Shown here piece by piece: positions 30,235-38,723 of a stretch of 64,000 nt of DNA. The notes under the pieces were generated by a model, which had not been told where the DNA came from, ran no database searches, and saw only the letters and a program-made list of their open reading frames with translations. A program made the translations under genes and the position numbers. This stretch comes from Caulobacter endophyticus (lineage in GTDB: Bacteria > Pseudomonadota > Alphaproteobacteria > Caulobacterales > Caulobacteraceae): contig NZ_JARQWV010000001.1 in NCBI RefSeq assembly GCF_029543245.1, positions 248,001-312,000 on the forward strand, given 5' to 3'. How positions within the stretch are numbered: position 1 is the first letter of the stretch; each line of letters starts with the position of its first letter.

Positions 30235-31718
30235 GCCGGCGGACAGCGCGCTTCTCGCACCGCCTTCCAGTTCTGCTTCAGCAAGCTCACGGCGACGCGC
30301 CAGGCCGCGTCGCGCGCCTGACCGATCTCGTCGACGCGAGGCGGAACCGGACAGTCCGGCATGACGCCCCGGTCGCGGCGCTCGCCCCGCCAAGGGTGGC
30401 GAAAGCGCAGCAAGGGCACGTCCAGTTCGAGCTTCGAATTGGGCAGCACCAGCTCCCAGCCGTAGCCGCTGGTATTGCCGTCCTGGGTTCCGCCGACCTC
30501 CTCGCCCACGAAGACGCCGCGCCGGACATGACGCAGCATCGAGGCCAGCTCCGCCCCGCCGGAGAAGGTGTCGCCGCTGATCAGAACGACGAGCCGGCCG
30601 CCGAACACCGGCGTGGCCGGCGCCGGACGGCTCATCAGGCCATCGCGGCGATAGAGGCGCCCGTCGACGCCCAAGCGCTGCCCGGCCAGCTCCTCGTCAT
30701 CGAAAACCACGTGCTCGTATCGACGGCCCGACAGGTCCGTCACCGCAAGCGCTCGTCCGCGCGCCTCGACGGAGGCGTACTTGCGGATGGGGCGGGCGAC
30801 GAGATGCGAAAAGAGAATGCTCTCGTTCGGTTCGGAACCGCCGCCGTTCTCGCGCAGATCCAGGATCAGGTCGCGCGCGTCGCGCCGATCGATCTGCTCG
30901 AACAGCGCCTGGATCGTCCGCTCGAAGCTCGCGCCCTCCGCGCGGTAGCGACGATTGCTGAAGCTGGGCACGGAGAGATAGGCCGTGCGCTCGTCCAGCC
31001 AGTCCAGCCGGGCCAGCGGCGAAGGCTCTGGTTCGTTCAGCGCGGGACGGTCGAAATAGCCGATCGCGGCCACCGCCCGCTCGACGACCGCGCCGTCGGC
31101 CGTCCGGAGCTTCAGCCGAAACCGCCTCTCCGGGCCGCGCAGGCGATACCGCAGCCGCGCATAGCCCTGGCCGCCCGCCTCGCGCATCGCCCCCGTCGGG
31201 ATCGCGCCGTCCGTTCCCAGCCCAGCCATGGCCTCCTGGACCAGCGCCTCGACGCCCTCCCCCTGGATCGCCAGCAGGCGGGTTCCGCGCGGGATGCCGG
31301 CCGCCTCGCCAAATCCCCGAACGACGAAGACGCCGTCCTGGCTGAAATGCAGGTCGAGCGGCAGGAAACGGCCCTGGGCGCGCTCGTGCGCGACCAGCGC
31401 GGCGCTGCGTCGGAGCGACAGGTGCCCCTCACCGGTCCGGCTCACCAGCGGACGCAACACCGCATACAACTGACGGCTGTCGGCGACGCCGGCGACCTGG
31501 CGCCTGGCCCGCGCCTTGGCCTGGCTCCAGCTCCGTCGGGATTGACGCCAGTAGATGTCCGGAAGGCCCGCCTCGACGGCGGCGATCGCCAGTTCCAAGT
31601 CTTCGCGCGCCTGGGCGGCGGTCAGCGCGATCGACGGCGGCGCCTCGGCCGCGACCGGGCCGGCGACCAGCAAGACCAGCGCCGCCGCCAGACCGCATCG
31701 CAAGAACCCTGGCGTCAC
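30231..31718 (-). CDS. Exported S41 family peptidase
   Basis: A 495-residue protein with a signal peptide (about residues 1-24 from the GTG start, ending VAAEA). It belongs to the C-terminal-processing peptidase (S41) family, with the strand-loop segment DLILDLRENGGGSEPNES and the serine nucleophile loop SGDTFSGGAELAS followed by the G-GTQDGNTSGYGWELVLPNSK part (in pieces) typical of the family. No PDZ domain is clearly visible; an N-terminal helical domain takes its place. The GTG at 31718 has GGAGG seven bases upstream. It is divergent from an XRE-cupin regulator across a perfect paired inverted repeat, and so is probably controlled by it. Confidence 0.87.
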   Translation of the reverse strand: MTPGFLRCGLAAALVLLVAGPVAAEAPPSIALTAAQAREDLELAIAAVEAGLPDIYWRQSRRSWSQAKARARRQVAGVADSRQLYAVLRPLVSRTGEGHLSLRRSAALVAHERAQGRFLPLDLHFSQDGVFVVRGFGEAAGIPRGTRLLAIQGEGVEALVQEAMAGLGTDGAIPTGAMREAGGQGYARLRYRLRGPERRFRLKLRTADGAVVERAVAAIGYFDRPALNEPEPSPLARLDWLDERTAYLSVPSFSNRRYRAEGASFERTIQALFEQIDRRDARDLILDLRENGGGSEPNESILFSHLVARPIRKYASVEARGRALAVTDLSGRRYEHVVFDDEELAGQRLGVDGRLYRRDGLMSRPAPATPVFGGRLVVLISGDTFSGGAELASMLRHVRRGVFVGEEVGGTQDGNTSGYGWELVLPNSKLELDVPLLRFRHPWRGERRDRGVMPDCPVPPRVDEIGQARDAAWRVAVSLLKQNWKAVREARCPPA

Positions 31719-31737
31719 GCGCCCGCCTCCACTACAA

Positions 31738-31774
31738 GCAAAATATTGCCACATCGAGATCAGCAATATTTTGC
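31738..31774. promoter_or_regulatory. Paired operator between S41 peptidase and XRE-cupin genes
   Basis: GCAAAATATTGC (31738-31749) and its exact reverse complement GCAATATTTTGC (31763-31774) are separated by 13 bases. Each arm is itself close to palindromic around AATATT, and both are strikingly AT-rich against the GC-rich background. The element lies 20 bases before the peptidase start and contains the proposed TTG start of the regulator, so a bound dimer pair would block both genes. Inferred autoregulatory site of the XRE protein. Confidence 0.75.
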
Positions 31775-32322
31775 CGAGTCAACCGACACCCGCCTTCCTC
31801 GCTCACGTCGCCGCCAATGTGCGCGCGCGCCGGCTTGCCGCCGGCCTTAGCCAGACGGCCCTTTCCAAGGCCTCGGGCGTCAGCCTGCGGATGATCGGCG
31901 CCATCGAGGGCGGCTCGACCAGCGTCAGCACCGCCACCCTCGACCGGATCGGCCTGGCGTTGGACGCTACACTGGTCGACCTGGTTCAGGATCCGGCGCT
32001 GCCGCGCTCGACCGTCGTGAACCGGCTGGGCTGGCGGGGCGAGCACGGCGGCGAAGGCGTGCTGATGTCGAGCATCGAGGCGCGCCGCGAGGTCGAGACC
32101 TGGTCGTGGACGCTGCAGCCTGGCGAGCGCTACGAGGCCGGCGCCGATCCGGCCGGCTGGCATGTGCAGCTTTTCGTCGTCGAGGGGCGGCTGACCCTGG
32201 AACTGGCGGACGGCCCCGTCGAGATCTCGGCCGACGCCTATCTGTTCGACAGCGCCCAGCCCCACGCCTTCGGCAATCGCGGCGATCGACTGGTGCGATT
32301 CTTTCGGACCACGATCTGCTGA
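31771..32322 (+). CDS. XRE-cupin transcription regulator, TTG start
   Basis: A 183-residue regulator: N-terminal XRE helix-turn-helix (about 17-70; LAAGLSQTALSKASGVS and IGAIEGGSTSVSTATL, in family positions) followed by a C-terminal cupin barrel (about 110-180; WTLQPGERYEAGADP, VQLFVVEGRLTLEL, AYLFDSAQPHAFGNRG). Cupin parts of this family bind small effectors. There is no ATG before the HTH; TTG 31771 is the best start, with GAGAT upstream, and it lies in the right arm of the operator, suggesting a very short leader or leaderless mRNA. An upstream open frame through the divergent gene is a shadow. Confidence 0.82.
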   Translation: MPSQPTPAFLAHVAANVRARRLAAGLSQTALSKASGVSLRMIGAIEGGSTSVSTATLDRIGLALDATLVDLVQDPALPRSTVVNRLGWRGEHGGEGVLMSSIEARREVETWSWTLQPGERYEAGADPAGWHVQLFVVEGRLTLELADGPVEISADAYLFDSAQPHAFGNRGDRLVRFFRTTIC

Positions 32323-32334
32323 ACGACGGGGCGA

Positions 32335-32673
32335 TCAGCCTTTCAACGACCTCAAGGCCTGTTCGTGGACATAGGCGGCGATGTCGAGCAGCGCCTGGTC
32401 GAGAGCCGTCTTCACCTCGTCGAGACTAGCCTGGCCGTCCTCCGCGCGCTGGCAGACCTCACCCAGCGCATTGGCCCCGACGCCGCGCGCCGCGCCCTTC
32501 ACGGTGTGGACCGCGTCACGCCATCCGGGGTGGCCGGGATCCAGCATCGGGGTCCACAGCGCGGCCTGTTCGCGAAACAGGGCCAGCACCTCTTCGATCA
32601 CCGTGGCGTCGCCCATCGCGAACCCTTCCAGGTAGGCGAAATCCACGGCTCCGCTGATATCTCGCCTGGCCAT
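32335..32673 (-). CDS. Single-domain histidine phosphotransferase (HPt)
   Basis: A 112-residue HPt-domain protein, a four-helix carrier relaying phosphate between receivers. The phosphoacceptor is H56 in the signature HTVKGAARGVGA; the first helix region has the GDATVIEEVLALFREQA segment typical of HPt. The ATG at 32673 follows GCAAGGAC and gives one compact HPt domain; an upstream in-frame start would run through the tRNA promoter. It reads away from tRNA-Lys. It could feed the receiver at 20262, but that is only a possibility. Confidence 0.87.
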   Translation of the reverse strand: MARRDISGAVDFAYLEGFAMGDATVIEEVLALFREQAALWTPMLDPGHPGWRDAVHTVKGAARGVGANALGEVCQRAEDGQASLDEVKTALDQALLDIAAYVHEQALRSLKG

Positions 32674-32684
32674 CGAAAAAGTCC

Positions 32685-32712
32685 TTGCGCTCTCAAATTC
32701 ATTGCGTATGTT
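32685..32712 (+). promoter_or_regulatory. Promoter of the first tRNA-Lys gene
   Basis: TTGCGC (-35, 32685-32690) and TATGTT (-10, 32707-32712) with a 16-base spacer, 45 bases before the mature tRNA. The second tRNA-Lys copy has the same arrangement with the same spacing, which supports the assignment. The -35 lies only 12 bases from the start of the divergent HPt gene. Confidence 0.65.
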
Positions 32713-32757
32713 CCGCGCCTCGCCGCCGGGACGCTTCAGCGCTTCGGAATCGCGAAT

Positions 32758-32833
<76 letters not shown>

Positions 32834-32861
32834 TTCTCCTCAATACTTGATCCGTTAAGAA

Positions 32862-32879
32862 CTTCCCCTCACGGGGAGG
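32862..32879 (+). terminator. Possible terminator after tRNA-Lys copy 1
   Basis: Seven-pair hairpin (one G-U) with loop TCAC, 28 bases after the tRNA, followed after a GC step by TTT. Weak U-tract, so only a possible terminator. The rest of the 187-base gap holds the promoter of copy 2. Confidence 0.4.
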
Positions 32880-32946
32880 CGCTTTCGCGTATCTGCGCTT
32901 CGTCCGGGTGCGACGAATATATCCACACCTTCCTGTCTAAATTGGA

Positions 32947-32974
32947 TTGCACTCCCCGCGTCTTAGGGTATGTA
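32947..32974 (+). promoter_or_regulatory. Promoter of the second tRNA-Lys gene
   Basis: TTGCAC (-35, 32947-32952) and TATGTA (-10, 32969-32974), spacer 16, 46 bases before the tRNA. The following leader (CGCGCCTCGCCG and on) closely matches that of copy 1, showing that promoter and leader were duplicated with the gene. Confidence 0.65.
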
Positions 32975-33020
32975 TCGCGCCTCGCCGTCGGGGACGCGAA
33001 AGCGACTTCGAAACGCGAAC

Positions 33021-33096
<76 letters not shown>

Positions 33097-33278
33097 TTCT
33101 CTCTTCGAATTCTTGATCTGAAGACGGATGGCCGCGAAAGCGGCCGGCGCCGTTGCTTCGTGCAGCCGCACCAGATCTCAATCGACGATTGTCCGACTGT
33201 CGGGCGCCGTCATGGGCGGCCGCTTGCGGTGGCGTTTCACGCCTAGCGTCGCTGATCCTTCGCAATGGATCCCGCGCC

Positions 33279-34610
33279 ATGACCGCCGCCAAACCGCCCT
33301 CGCCTCACCGCCTGCCCCTGCTCGTCCACGCCGGCTATGGCGCGGGCCAGATCGCCGGCCAGGTGTTTCGCGACGCCCCATCGCTGCTGCTGTTGTTCTT
33401 CATGACCAATGCGCTGGGCGTGGAGCCGGCGCTGGCCGGGGCGGCGATCTTCTTTCCCAAGCTGTTCTGGGGCCTGATCTCCGACCTCACGGTCGGCCTG
33501 GTCTCGGACCGCTGGAAGGCCAAGATCCCGCGCCGCCTGTGGCTGCTGGCCGGGGCCGTCCTGGCGCCGGTCGCGCTGATCCTGCTGTTCCACGTGCCCA
33601 GCGGCTCGCCCACGGCCAGCGCCGCCTATGTCGCCGGCGCCTTCAGCCTCTACATGATCGTGTTCGGCGCGTTCTCGGTGCCGTATCTGGCGATCGGCAC
33701 GGAGCTGTCGGACGATCCCACGGAGCGGACGGTGGTGATGGCTTGGCGGATGGGCTTCTCGGCCATCGGCCTGCTCGTCGGCAACGCCCTGGCGCCGGTG
33801 CTGGTGCAGACCTGGGGCGGCGGGCGCCCGGCCTATTCGCAGATGTCCCTGGTGCTGGCCGGCGTCTGCGCGGTCAGCCTGCTGATCGCTTTCCTGGCCT
33901 CGCCCCGCCCCGTCGTGCAGGCCGCCGCCCAGCCGGCCCTGCGCCTGAAGGCGATTCTCAGCGCCCTGACCGACAAGGCCTTCCGCCCCCTGCTGGGCGC
34001 TTACCTGCTGCAACTGATCGGATCAGGCCTCGGCTACGCGGCGATGATCTACTTCCTCAGCTACAACATGGGCCGCAAGGACGCCCTGACCCAGATCGGC
34101 ATGATCGTGCTGGTGATGAGCGCCGTGGTCATCGCCGCCCAGCCGCTGTGGATCAAGCTGTCGGCCGCCTTCGGCCGCAAGCGGATCTACATCGCCGCAG
34201 CCCTTGGCCACGCCGTCGTACAGGCCCTGTGGGGCGTGATGGCCGGCGCGCCGCTGGGCGCGATCTACGCCGTCGTCGTGCTGTTCGCCCTGTTCAATTC
34301 CGGCTGGAGCCTGATGGGCTACAGCCTGCTGTCGGACGTCATCGCCCAGGACGAGGCCGAGCATGGCGAAAGCCGCGCGGGCGTATTCTCGGCGCTGTGG
34401 ACCGGGGCCGACAAGATCGGCTTCGCTCTCGGCGGCACGCTGCTGACCGGCCTCGTCCTGTCGGCCTTCGGCTTCTCCAGCGCCCTGGCGGTGACCGGCG
34501 CGGCTCAGCCAGGCTCGGCCCTGGTCGGCGTGGCCATGGCCTTCGCCTACGCCCCGGCGGCGTTCAACCTGGCGGCGGCGGCGCTGTACGCAAAGTTCGG
34601 GAGGGCTTGA
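33279..34610 (+). CDS. GPH/MelB-type MFS cation symporter
   Basis: A 443-residue transporter with twelve membrane helices. It belongs to the glycoside-pentoside-hexuronide:cation symporter group (MFS_2): the opening YGAGQIAGQVFRDAPSLLLLFF is family-typical (seen in parts YGAGQIA and FFMTNALG), as is the loop DLTVGLVSDRWK after helix 2 and the mid-protein FRPLLGAYLLQLIG. The ATG at 33279 was chosen because it immediately precedes the first conserved segment. The substrate, a sugar, glycoside or other organic anion, is unknown. It precedes two strong hairpins. Confidence 0.88.
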   Translation: MTAAKPPSPHRLPLLVHAGYGAGQIAGQVFRDAPSLLLLFFMTNALGVEPALAGAAIFFPKLFWGLISDLTVGLVSDRWKAKIPRRLWLLAGAVLAPVALILLFHVPSGSPTASAAYVAGAFSLYMIVFGAFSVPYLAIGTELSDDPTERTVVMAWRMGFSAIGLLVGNALAPVLVQTWGGGRPAYSQMSLVLAGVCAVSLLIAFLASPRPVVQAAAQPALRLKAILSALTDKAFRPLLGAYLLQLIGSGLGYAAMIYFLSYNMGRKDALTQIGMIVLVMSAVVIAAQPLWIKLSAAFGRKRIYIAAALGHAVVQALWGVMAGAPLGAIYAVVVLFALFNSGWSLMGYSLLSDVIAQDEAEHGESRAGVFSALWTGADKIGFALGGTLLTGLVLSAFGFSSALAVTGAAQPGSALVGVAMAFAYAPAAFNLAAAALYAKFGRA

Positions 34611-34630
34611 GAGCCCTGCCAGAAAGCAAA

Positions 34631-34655
34631 GGGGCCGACGCGGTGCGCCGGCCCC
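34631..34655. terminator. Hairpin between convergent genes, first
   Basis: Eleven-position stem with one mismatch (34631-34641 with 34645-34655) and a three-base loop. On the minus strand it is followed by TTTGCT, so it probably ends the MDR oxidoreductase transcript; little U-tract on the plus side. Confidence 0.5.
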
Positions 34656-34658
34656 TCA

Positions 34659-34690
34659 GTCCCGGATAAGCCGTTCGGGCTTTCCGGGAC
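34659..34690. terminator. Hairpin between convergent genes, second
   Basis: Eight-pair outer stem (34659-34666 with 34683-34690) and five-pair inner stem (34668-34672 with 34678-34682) joined by one bulged T, loop GTTCG, followed on the plus strand by GTTGTTTTG. Likely terminator for the transporter gene. Confidence 0.6.
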
Positions 34691-34711
34691 GAGTTGTTTT
34701 GCGAACGGGCC

Positions 34712-35710
34712 TCAGCCCACCTTCACCAGCGTCTTGCCGGTGTTGGCGCCCTTCATCAGGCGCTCGAACTGGGCCGGAGCCGACTCGACGCCCTCGCCCA
34801 GGTCCTCGACCTGCACGAGGCGGCCTTCCTTGAGCCAGGGCTCGGCGGTCTTCACCCACTCATTCCAGCGCGGATAGAAGTCGTAGACCACCAGACCCAT
34901 GACGCTGGCGCGCTTGCCGACGATCGGACCCAGGCCGAACTGCGGCGGCGGGCCGTCGGCGTGGTGGTGGGCCGAGAGCCCGCAGATCACCACGCGGCCG
35001 TAGGTCTTCAGCAGGCCGAACACCGAACTGAAGATCGGCAGGCCGACGTTCTCGAAGTGAACGGTGGGACCGCCGTCGGTCAGGGCCTTCAGCTCGTCGA
35101 CCCAGCCTTCGTTGCGATAGTCGACGGCGGCGTCGAAGCCGTAGCGCTCGACCACCTGGGCGACCTTGTCGGGCCCGCCGGCGATGCCGACCGCCTTGGC
35201 GCCGAGGATCCTGGCGATCTGGCCGGCCGTGCCGCCGACGCTGCCGGCGGCCGCGTCGACCGTGAAGACGTCGCCGGCCCCGACCTTGGCCAGCTGAGTG
35301 ACGCCCGCCCAGGCGGTCAGGCCCGGCATGCCCAGCACGCCGAGATGGTTGGAGACGCCCAGCGACGGATCGACCTTGCGGGCGAACTTGGCGTCCATCA
35401 GGCCGACCTGCGCCCAGCCGGCCTCGCCGATCACGTGGTCGCCCGGCGCGAAGTCCGGATGGCCCGAGGCGATGACCTCGGCCACGGCCGAGCCCGGCAG
35501 GGTCTCGCCGGGGGCCGGACGCGGCTCGCCCATGTGCCGACCGCGCAGACGGGGGCCGAGATAGGGGTCCAGGGACAGATACAGGACCCGCACCAGCAGC
35601 TGGCCGGCGGGCGCGCTGGTCGGCGCGACGCGCTCGACCACCTCGAAATCGGCGGCGACGGGCACGTCCTCGAGCACGCGCTTGAGGACGACTTCCAGGG
35701 TTTTGCTCAT
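34712..35710 (-). CDS. NADP-dependent MDR-type oxidoreductase
   Basis: A 332-residue medium-chain dehydrogenase/reductase of the leukotriene-B4-12-hydroxydehydrogenase / double-bond reductase group (zinc-free). The N-terminal GroES-like domain has the LVRVLYLSLDPYLGPRL block; the Rossmann domain has AGSVGGTAGQIARILG and the basic residues of an NADP site (G-I-A-G-G-P-D-K). The C-terminus has GANTGKTLVKVG. The start at ATG 35710 was chosen over an upstream in-frame start. It would reduce alpha,beta-unsaturated carbonyls. Convergent with the transporter gene. Confidence 0.9.
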   Translation of the reverse strand: MSKTLEVVLKRVLEDVPVAADFEVVERVAPTSAPAGQLLVRVLYLSLDPYLGPRLRGRHMGEPRPAPGETLPGSAVAEVIASGHPDFAPGDHVIGEAGWAQVGLMDAKFARKVDPSLGVSNHLGVLGMPGLTAWAGVTQLAKVGAGDVFTVDAAAGSVGGTAGQIARILGAKAVGIAGGPDKVAQVVERYGFDAAVDYRNEGWVDELKALTDGGPTVHFENVGLPIFSSVFGLLKTYGRVVICGLSAHHHADGPPPQFGLGPIVGKRASVMGLVVYDFYPRWNEWVKTAEPWLKEGRLVQVEDLGEGVESAPAQFERLMKGANTGKTLVKVG

Positions 35711-35914
35711 GACGCAGCTCGCTTCGGCGGGGGCGCGGCGGGCGGCGACAGCAAGCCCACGGCCCCAGGGGTGGGACTCGCGATCGACCCTAGTCAGCCA
35801 GCGCAGCACGCGGCCCTTCGATTTGGAACCATCCGCCAGCCGAACTTCGACACCGGACGGTGGGCGCCGGGCCAGAGAGCTGTAAAGCTAGGCTGCGCCA
35901 GCCTGGAGAGAGCC

Positions 35915-36559
35915 TTGGTCGTCCGCCTACTTGCCTTGTCGGCGCTTGTCGTCGTGCTCGCCGCCTGCACGCCGGGCCCCGCCGGAGACCTCTCGCCACA
36001 GGTGGCCGAAGTCATCGCCCGCGCCGATGCGAACCGTTCGACCTATGCCGCCTACGGCTGGAACGAGCGTCTCTTCAATAAGCTAGACGTGTCGCGATGG
36101 AACGCGCGATTCAGCCACGGCGCCCTGCGACGCGACGAGACCGCCAGCTCGGTGCTGATCGCCGATTGCGACGCCGGCATGGGCTTTGGCCTGTTTGAGG
36201 GCGACGAGCAGATCATCAAGGGCAAGGGGATCGCACGCGCCCTGTGCGGCGTCGACGCGCCCAACGTCACGCTGGCCTCGATCCACGCAGGCCAGGTTCC
36301 ATCACCCCAGGGGCACGCCGACAAGATCCGCCTCAGGAGCCGGTATTACGGCGACCTCGCCGAAAGCACCTATACCGTCGGCGCTGATGGCGTCGTGCTT
36401 AGCCGCTCGCTCACCATCGCCACCAGGAAGCTCCGGATGGAGACGCGCGCCGTGGTGATGACGCCCAATCTGCCGCCCGGCGACCTGTTCGACACGTCGA
36501 CCCTGAACCGTCGCTTTACGCCGGAGCGCTATCGCTACGCGTCCGCCCCCAAGACCTAG
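35915..36559 (+). CDS. Lipoprotein of unknown function, TTG start
   Basis: A 214-residue protein with a lipoprotein signal: hydrophobic helix after VVRLLALSALVV and the lipobox LAAC (Cys near residue 17). The mature part has no recognised domain; it contains two further cysteines (ADCDAG and ALCGVD) and is beta-rich. No ATG precedes the signal; TTG 35915 is preceded by GGAGAG and gives the complete signal. Its TAG stop shares CTAG with the convergent SDR stop. The 204 bases upstream hold the promoters of this gene and of the divergent oxidoreductase. Confidence 0.72.
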   Translation: MVVRLLALSALVVVLAACTPGPAGDLSPQVAEVIARADANRSTYAAYGWNERLFNKLDVSRWNARFSHGALRRDETASSVLIADCDAGMGFGLFEGDEQIIKGKGIARALCGVDAPNVTLASIHAGQVPSPQGHADKIRLRSRYYGDLAESTYTVGADGVVLSRSLTIATRKLRMETRAVVMTPNLPPGDLFDTSTLNRRFTPERYRYASAPKT

Positions 36560-37395
36560 TGCGGCTCCTCGCCGCCGGAGACATTCATGCTCTCAGCGGT
36601 GATGTACTTGGCCTCGTCCGAGCACAGGAAGGCCACGGCGTCGGCGGTGTCTTCGGGCTTGCCGGGGCGGCCCAGCGGGATGCGGGCGGCCATGGCGGCG
36701 AGATAGGCCTCGACCGAGGCCGCACCGGTGACCTTGGCGAAGTACTCGTTCTGCCAGGCGCCCAGGCCTGTGGTCACGTGGTTGGGGCAGACGTTGTTGA
36801 CGGTGATCTGGTGCGCGCCCAGCTCAATGGCGGCCGAGCGGGTCAGGCCCACCAGGCCATGCTTGGAGGCGGTATAGGCCTGGGCGTGCGGGAAGCCCGA
36901 CTTGGCCGCCTGGCTGGCGATGTTGACGATGCGGCCGCCCGTGCCCTGCGGGATCATCACCTCGGCCGCCGCCTTCAGGCCGTAGAAGCAGCCCGTCAGA
37001 TTGACGTCGATGACGGCGTTCCAGTCCTCGGGACGGACCTCCATAAGCGGCTTCATGATGTAGCCGATGCCGGCGTTGTTGACCCAGATGTCGAGCGAGC
37101 CGTGAGTTTCCTTGGCATGGTCGGCCAGCGCCCGGACCTCGTCCCAGCGACGCACGTCGCAGGGCCGGATGCTGGCCGACCCGCCGTACTGGCGCAGATC
37201 GGCGGCGATCGCCTCCATCTCCTCGGTCCCGCCGATCATGCCGGCAGGCGTAGAAGGATCGACGGAGCGACCGATGTCGGAGACGACCACCGCCGCTCCC
37301 TCCTGCGCCAGGCGTCGAGCGATGGCCTCCCCCAGGCCTCCGCGCCGACCGGACCCGGTGACGACCGCCGTCTTGCCCGCAAACCGTCCCGCCAT
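36556..37395 (-). CDS. Short-chain dehydrogenase/reductase (SDR)
   Basis: A 279-residue NAD(P)-dependent SDR. The dinucleotide motif is VVTGSGRRGGLGEAIA, NNAG occurs in VNNAGIGY, and the catalytic S-Y-K set is in NIASQA and YTASKHG. The C-terminal ITAESMNVSGGEEPH closes the fold. An unusual insertion of about 10 residues (VDPSTPAGMIGGTEEM, shown in part) follows the second strand. It starts 2 bases after the small HapK-like gene, on the minus strand, and lies at the left border of the catabolic cluster, for which it could oxidise an alcohol intermediate. Confidence 0.92.
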   Translation of the reverse strand: MAGRFAGKTAVVTGSGRRGGLGEAIARRLAQEGAAVVVSDIGRSVDPSTPAGMIGGTEEMEAIAADLRQYGGSASIRPCDVRRWDEVRALADHAKETHGSLDIWVNNAGIGYIMKPLMEVRPEDWNAVIDVNLTGCFYGLKAAAEVMIPQGTGGRIVNIASQAAKSGFPHAQAYTASKHGLVGLTRSAAIELGAHQITVNNVCPNHVTTGLGAWQNEYFAKVTGAASVEAYLAAMAARIPLGRPGKPEDTADAVAFLCSDEAKYITAESMNVSGGEEPH

Positions 37396-37397
37396 GC

Positions 37398-37712
37398 TCA
37401 GCCCACCTTCTCGGTGACGATGAAGGTGGTGTCTGCCAGGGCCTGGAACTCGGCGGCGATCGCCTGCATCGTTTCCGTCGCGACGTCGGCGCCGAAGGCG
37501 TCCATGTCGGCGACGTCGATGATCTCCACGTACTGATAGGGCGGCGCAGCGTCGGTCCCGAGCAGGGCGGCCGAGCGGAAGACCTCGAACTTGTCGATCG
37601 ACTTCAGGCCGTTGACGGTCGGCAGGTCGCGCTCCTTGGCCCAGGCCTCGTAGTCGGCGACCGAAATGCCGGGCTTCAGGTTGAACAGGGCGACAATCCG
37701 CGTGACGGCCAT
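37398..37712 (-). CDS. RedY/HapK-like small protein
   Basis: A 104-residue protein resembling the RedY/HapK family of dimeric ferredoxin-like alpha/beta-barrel proteins (known from prodiginine biosynthesis and catabolic loci). Features are RIVALFNLKPGISVADYEAWAK (shown in part as FNLKPGISVADYE), LPTVNGLKSIDKFEVFRS and the closing DTTFIVTEKVG. No catalytic residues can be asserted. It is co-transcribed with the SDR and divergent from the first deacetylase-like gene of the cluster. Confidence 0.7.
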   Translation of the reverse strand: MAVTRIVALFNLKPGISVADYEAWAKERDLPTVNGLKSIDKFEVFRSAALLGTDAAPPYQYVEIIDVADMDAFGADVATETMQAIAAEFQALADTTFIVTEKVG

Positions 37713-37833
37713 CGGGCGCTCCCTCCGTTGCGGCTCCCATGCCGCCGTGAAGATTTGGAGGCCGCACGCTGGAGCGCCGCACCGAAAGGCGCGAGCGCCG
37801 CAAGCGAAGTGACCGCCTACTGGAGAAAGCCCC

Positions 37834-38718
37834 ATGCCCGCACCTGACGACTTCCGCTGGCCGGACGGTTCGCGCCTTGCACTGTCTATCGTCGTCAATG
37901 TCGAGGAAGGCGCCGAGCACAACATCCGCGACGGCGACAAGGGCCCCGAGCCGGTCGACGAACTGGGCGCGGTTCCCAAGAAGCCGATGCGGATGCACGG
38001 CAGCGAGAGCAACTATCTCTACGGCATCAAGGCCGGCGCGCCGCGCATCCTGCGGATCCTCGAACAGTACGGCATCGAAGCCACCTGGACGGCCGCCGCC
38101 CTAGCTCTTGAGCGCGCCCCCGAGCTGGCCGCCGCCATTCGCGCCCGCGGTGACGAGGTGGCAGCGCACGGCTATCGCTGGACCCACCAGTTCTGGATGG
38201 ACGAGGCCAAGGAGCGCGAGTTCATCACCAAGGCCGCCGACTCGATCGAACGGACGATCGGCACGCGCCCCTCCGGCTGGCTGTCGCGCTACCTGCACAC
38301 CGACAACACCCGCCGCCTGATCACCGAGGCCGGGTTCAGCTACCACATGGACGACTATTCCGACGACTTCCCGTTCTGGGACCGCGTCGAGACGGCGGAC
38401 GGCACTTCAAAGCCGATGGTCATCCTGCCCTACGCCATGGACTCCAACGACATGAAGTTCTGGCTGGCCCCGTCTCTGACCGCCAAGGACTGGCTGGACT
38501 ACGCCGTGGCCACCTTCGACGAGCTGCACGCCGAGAGCCAGGACGTCGGGGCGCGGATGATGAGCCTGGGCCTGCACCTGCGGATCATCGGCCGCCCGGG
38601 ACGTATCGGCGCCTTCCGCAAGTTCCTGGATCACGTCACCGCCCAGGACGGCGTTTGGATCGCCTGTCGGAGAAAAATCGCCCAGGCGTTCGCTGAGGCC
38701 GTGCCGATAGGCGATTGA
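37834..38718 (+). CDS. PuuE-like polysaccharide-deacetylase-fold amidohydrolase (1 of 3)
   Basis: A 294-residue NodB-fold protein closest in pattern to PuuE allantoinase: VNVEEGAEHN replaces the classic TFDDG, and AAHGYRWTHQFW carries the next conserved His. The C-terminal part has LPYAMDSNDMKFW and LHLRIIGRPGRIGAFR, also typical of the allantoinase-like group. Such enzymes hydrolyse cyclic amides/ureides or N-formyl compounds rather than chitin. GGAGAAAG precedes the ATG. It is the first plus-strand gene of the cluster and overlaps the next start region. Substrate unknown; ring-opening of a cyclic amide is inferred. Confidence 0.85.
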   Translation: MPAPDDFRWPDGSRLALSIVVNVEEGAEHNIRDGDKGPEPVDELGAVPKKPMRMHGSESNYLYGIKAGAPRILRILEQYGIEATWTAAALALERAPELAAAIRARGDEVAAHGYRWTHQFWMDEAKEREFITKAADSIERTIGTRPSGWLSRYLHTDNTRRLITEAGFSYHMDDYSDDFPFWDRVETADGTSKPMVILPYAMDSNDMKFWLAPSLTAKDWLDYAVATFDELHAESQDVGARMMSLGLHLRIIGRPGRIGAFRKFLDHVTAQDGVWIACRRKIAQAFAEAVPIGD

Positions 38719-38723
38719 CGCCT

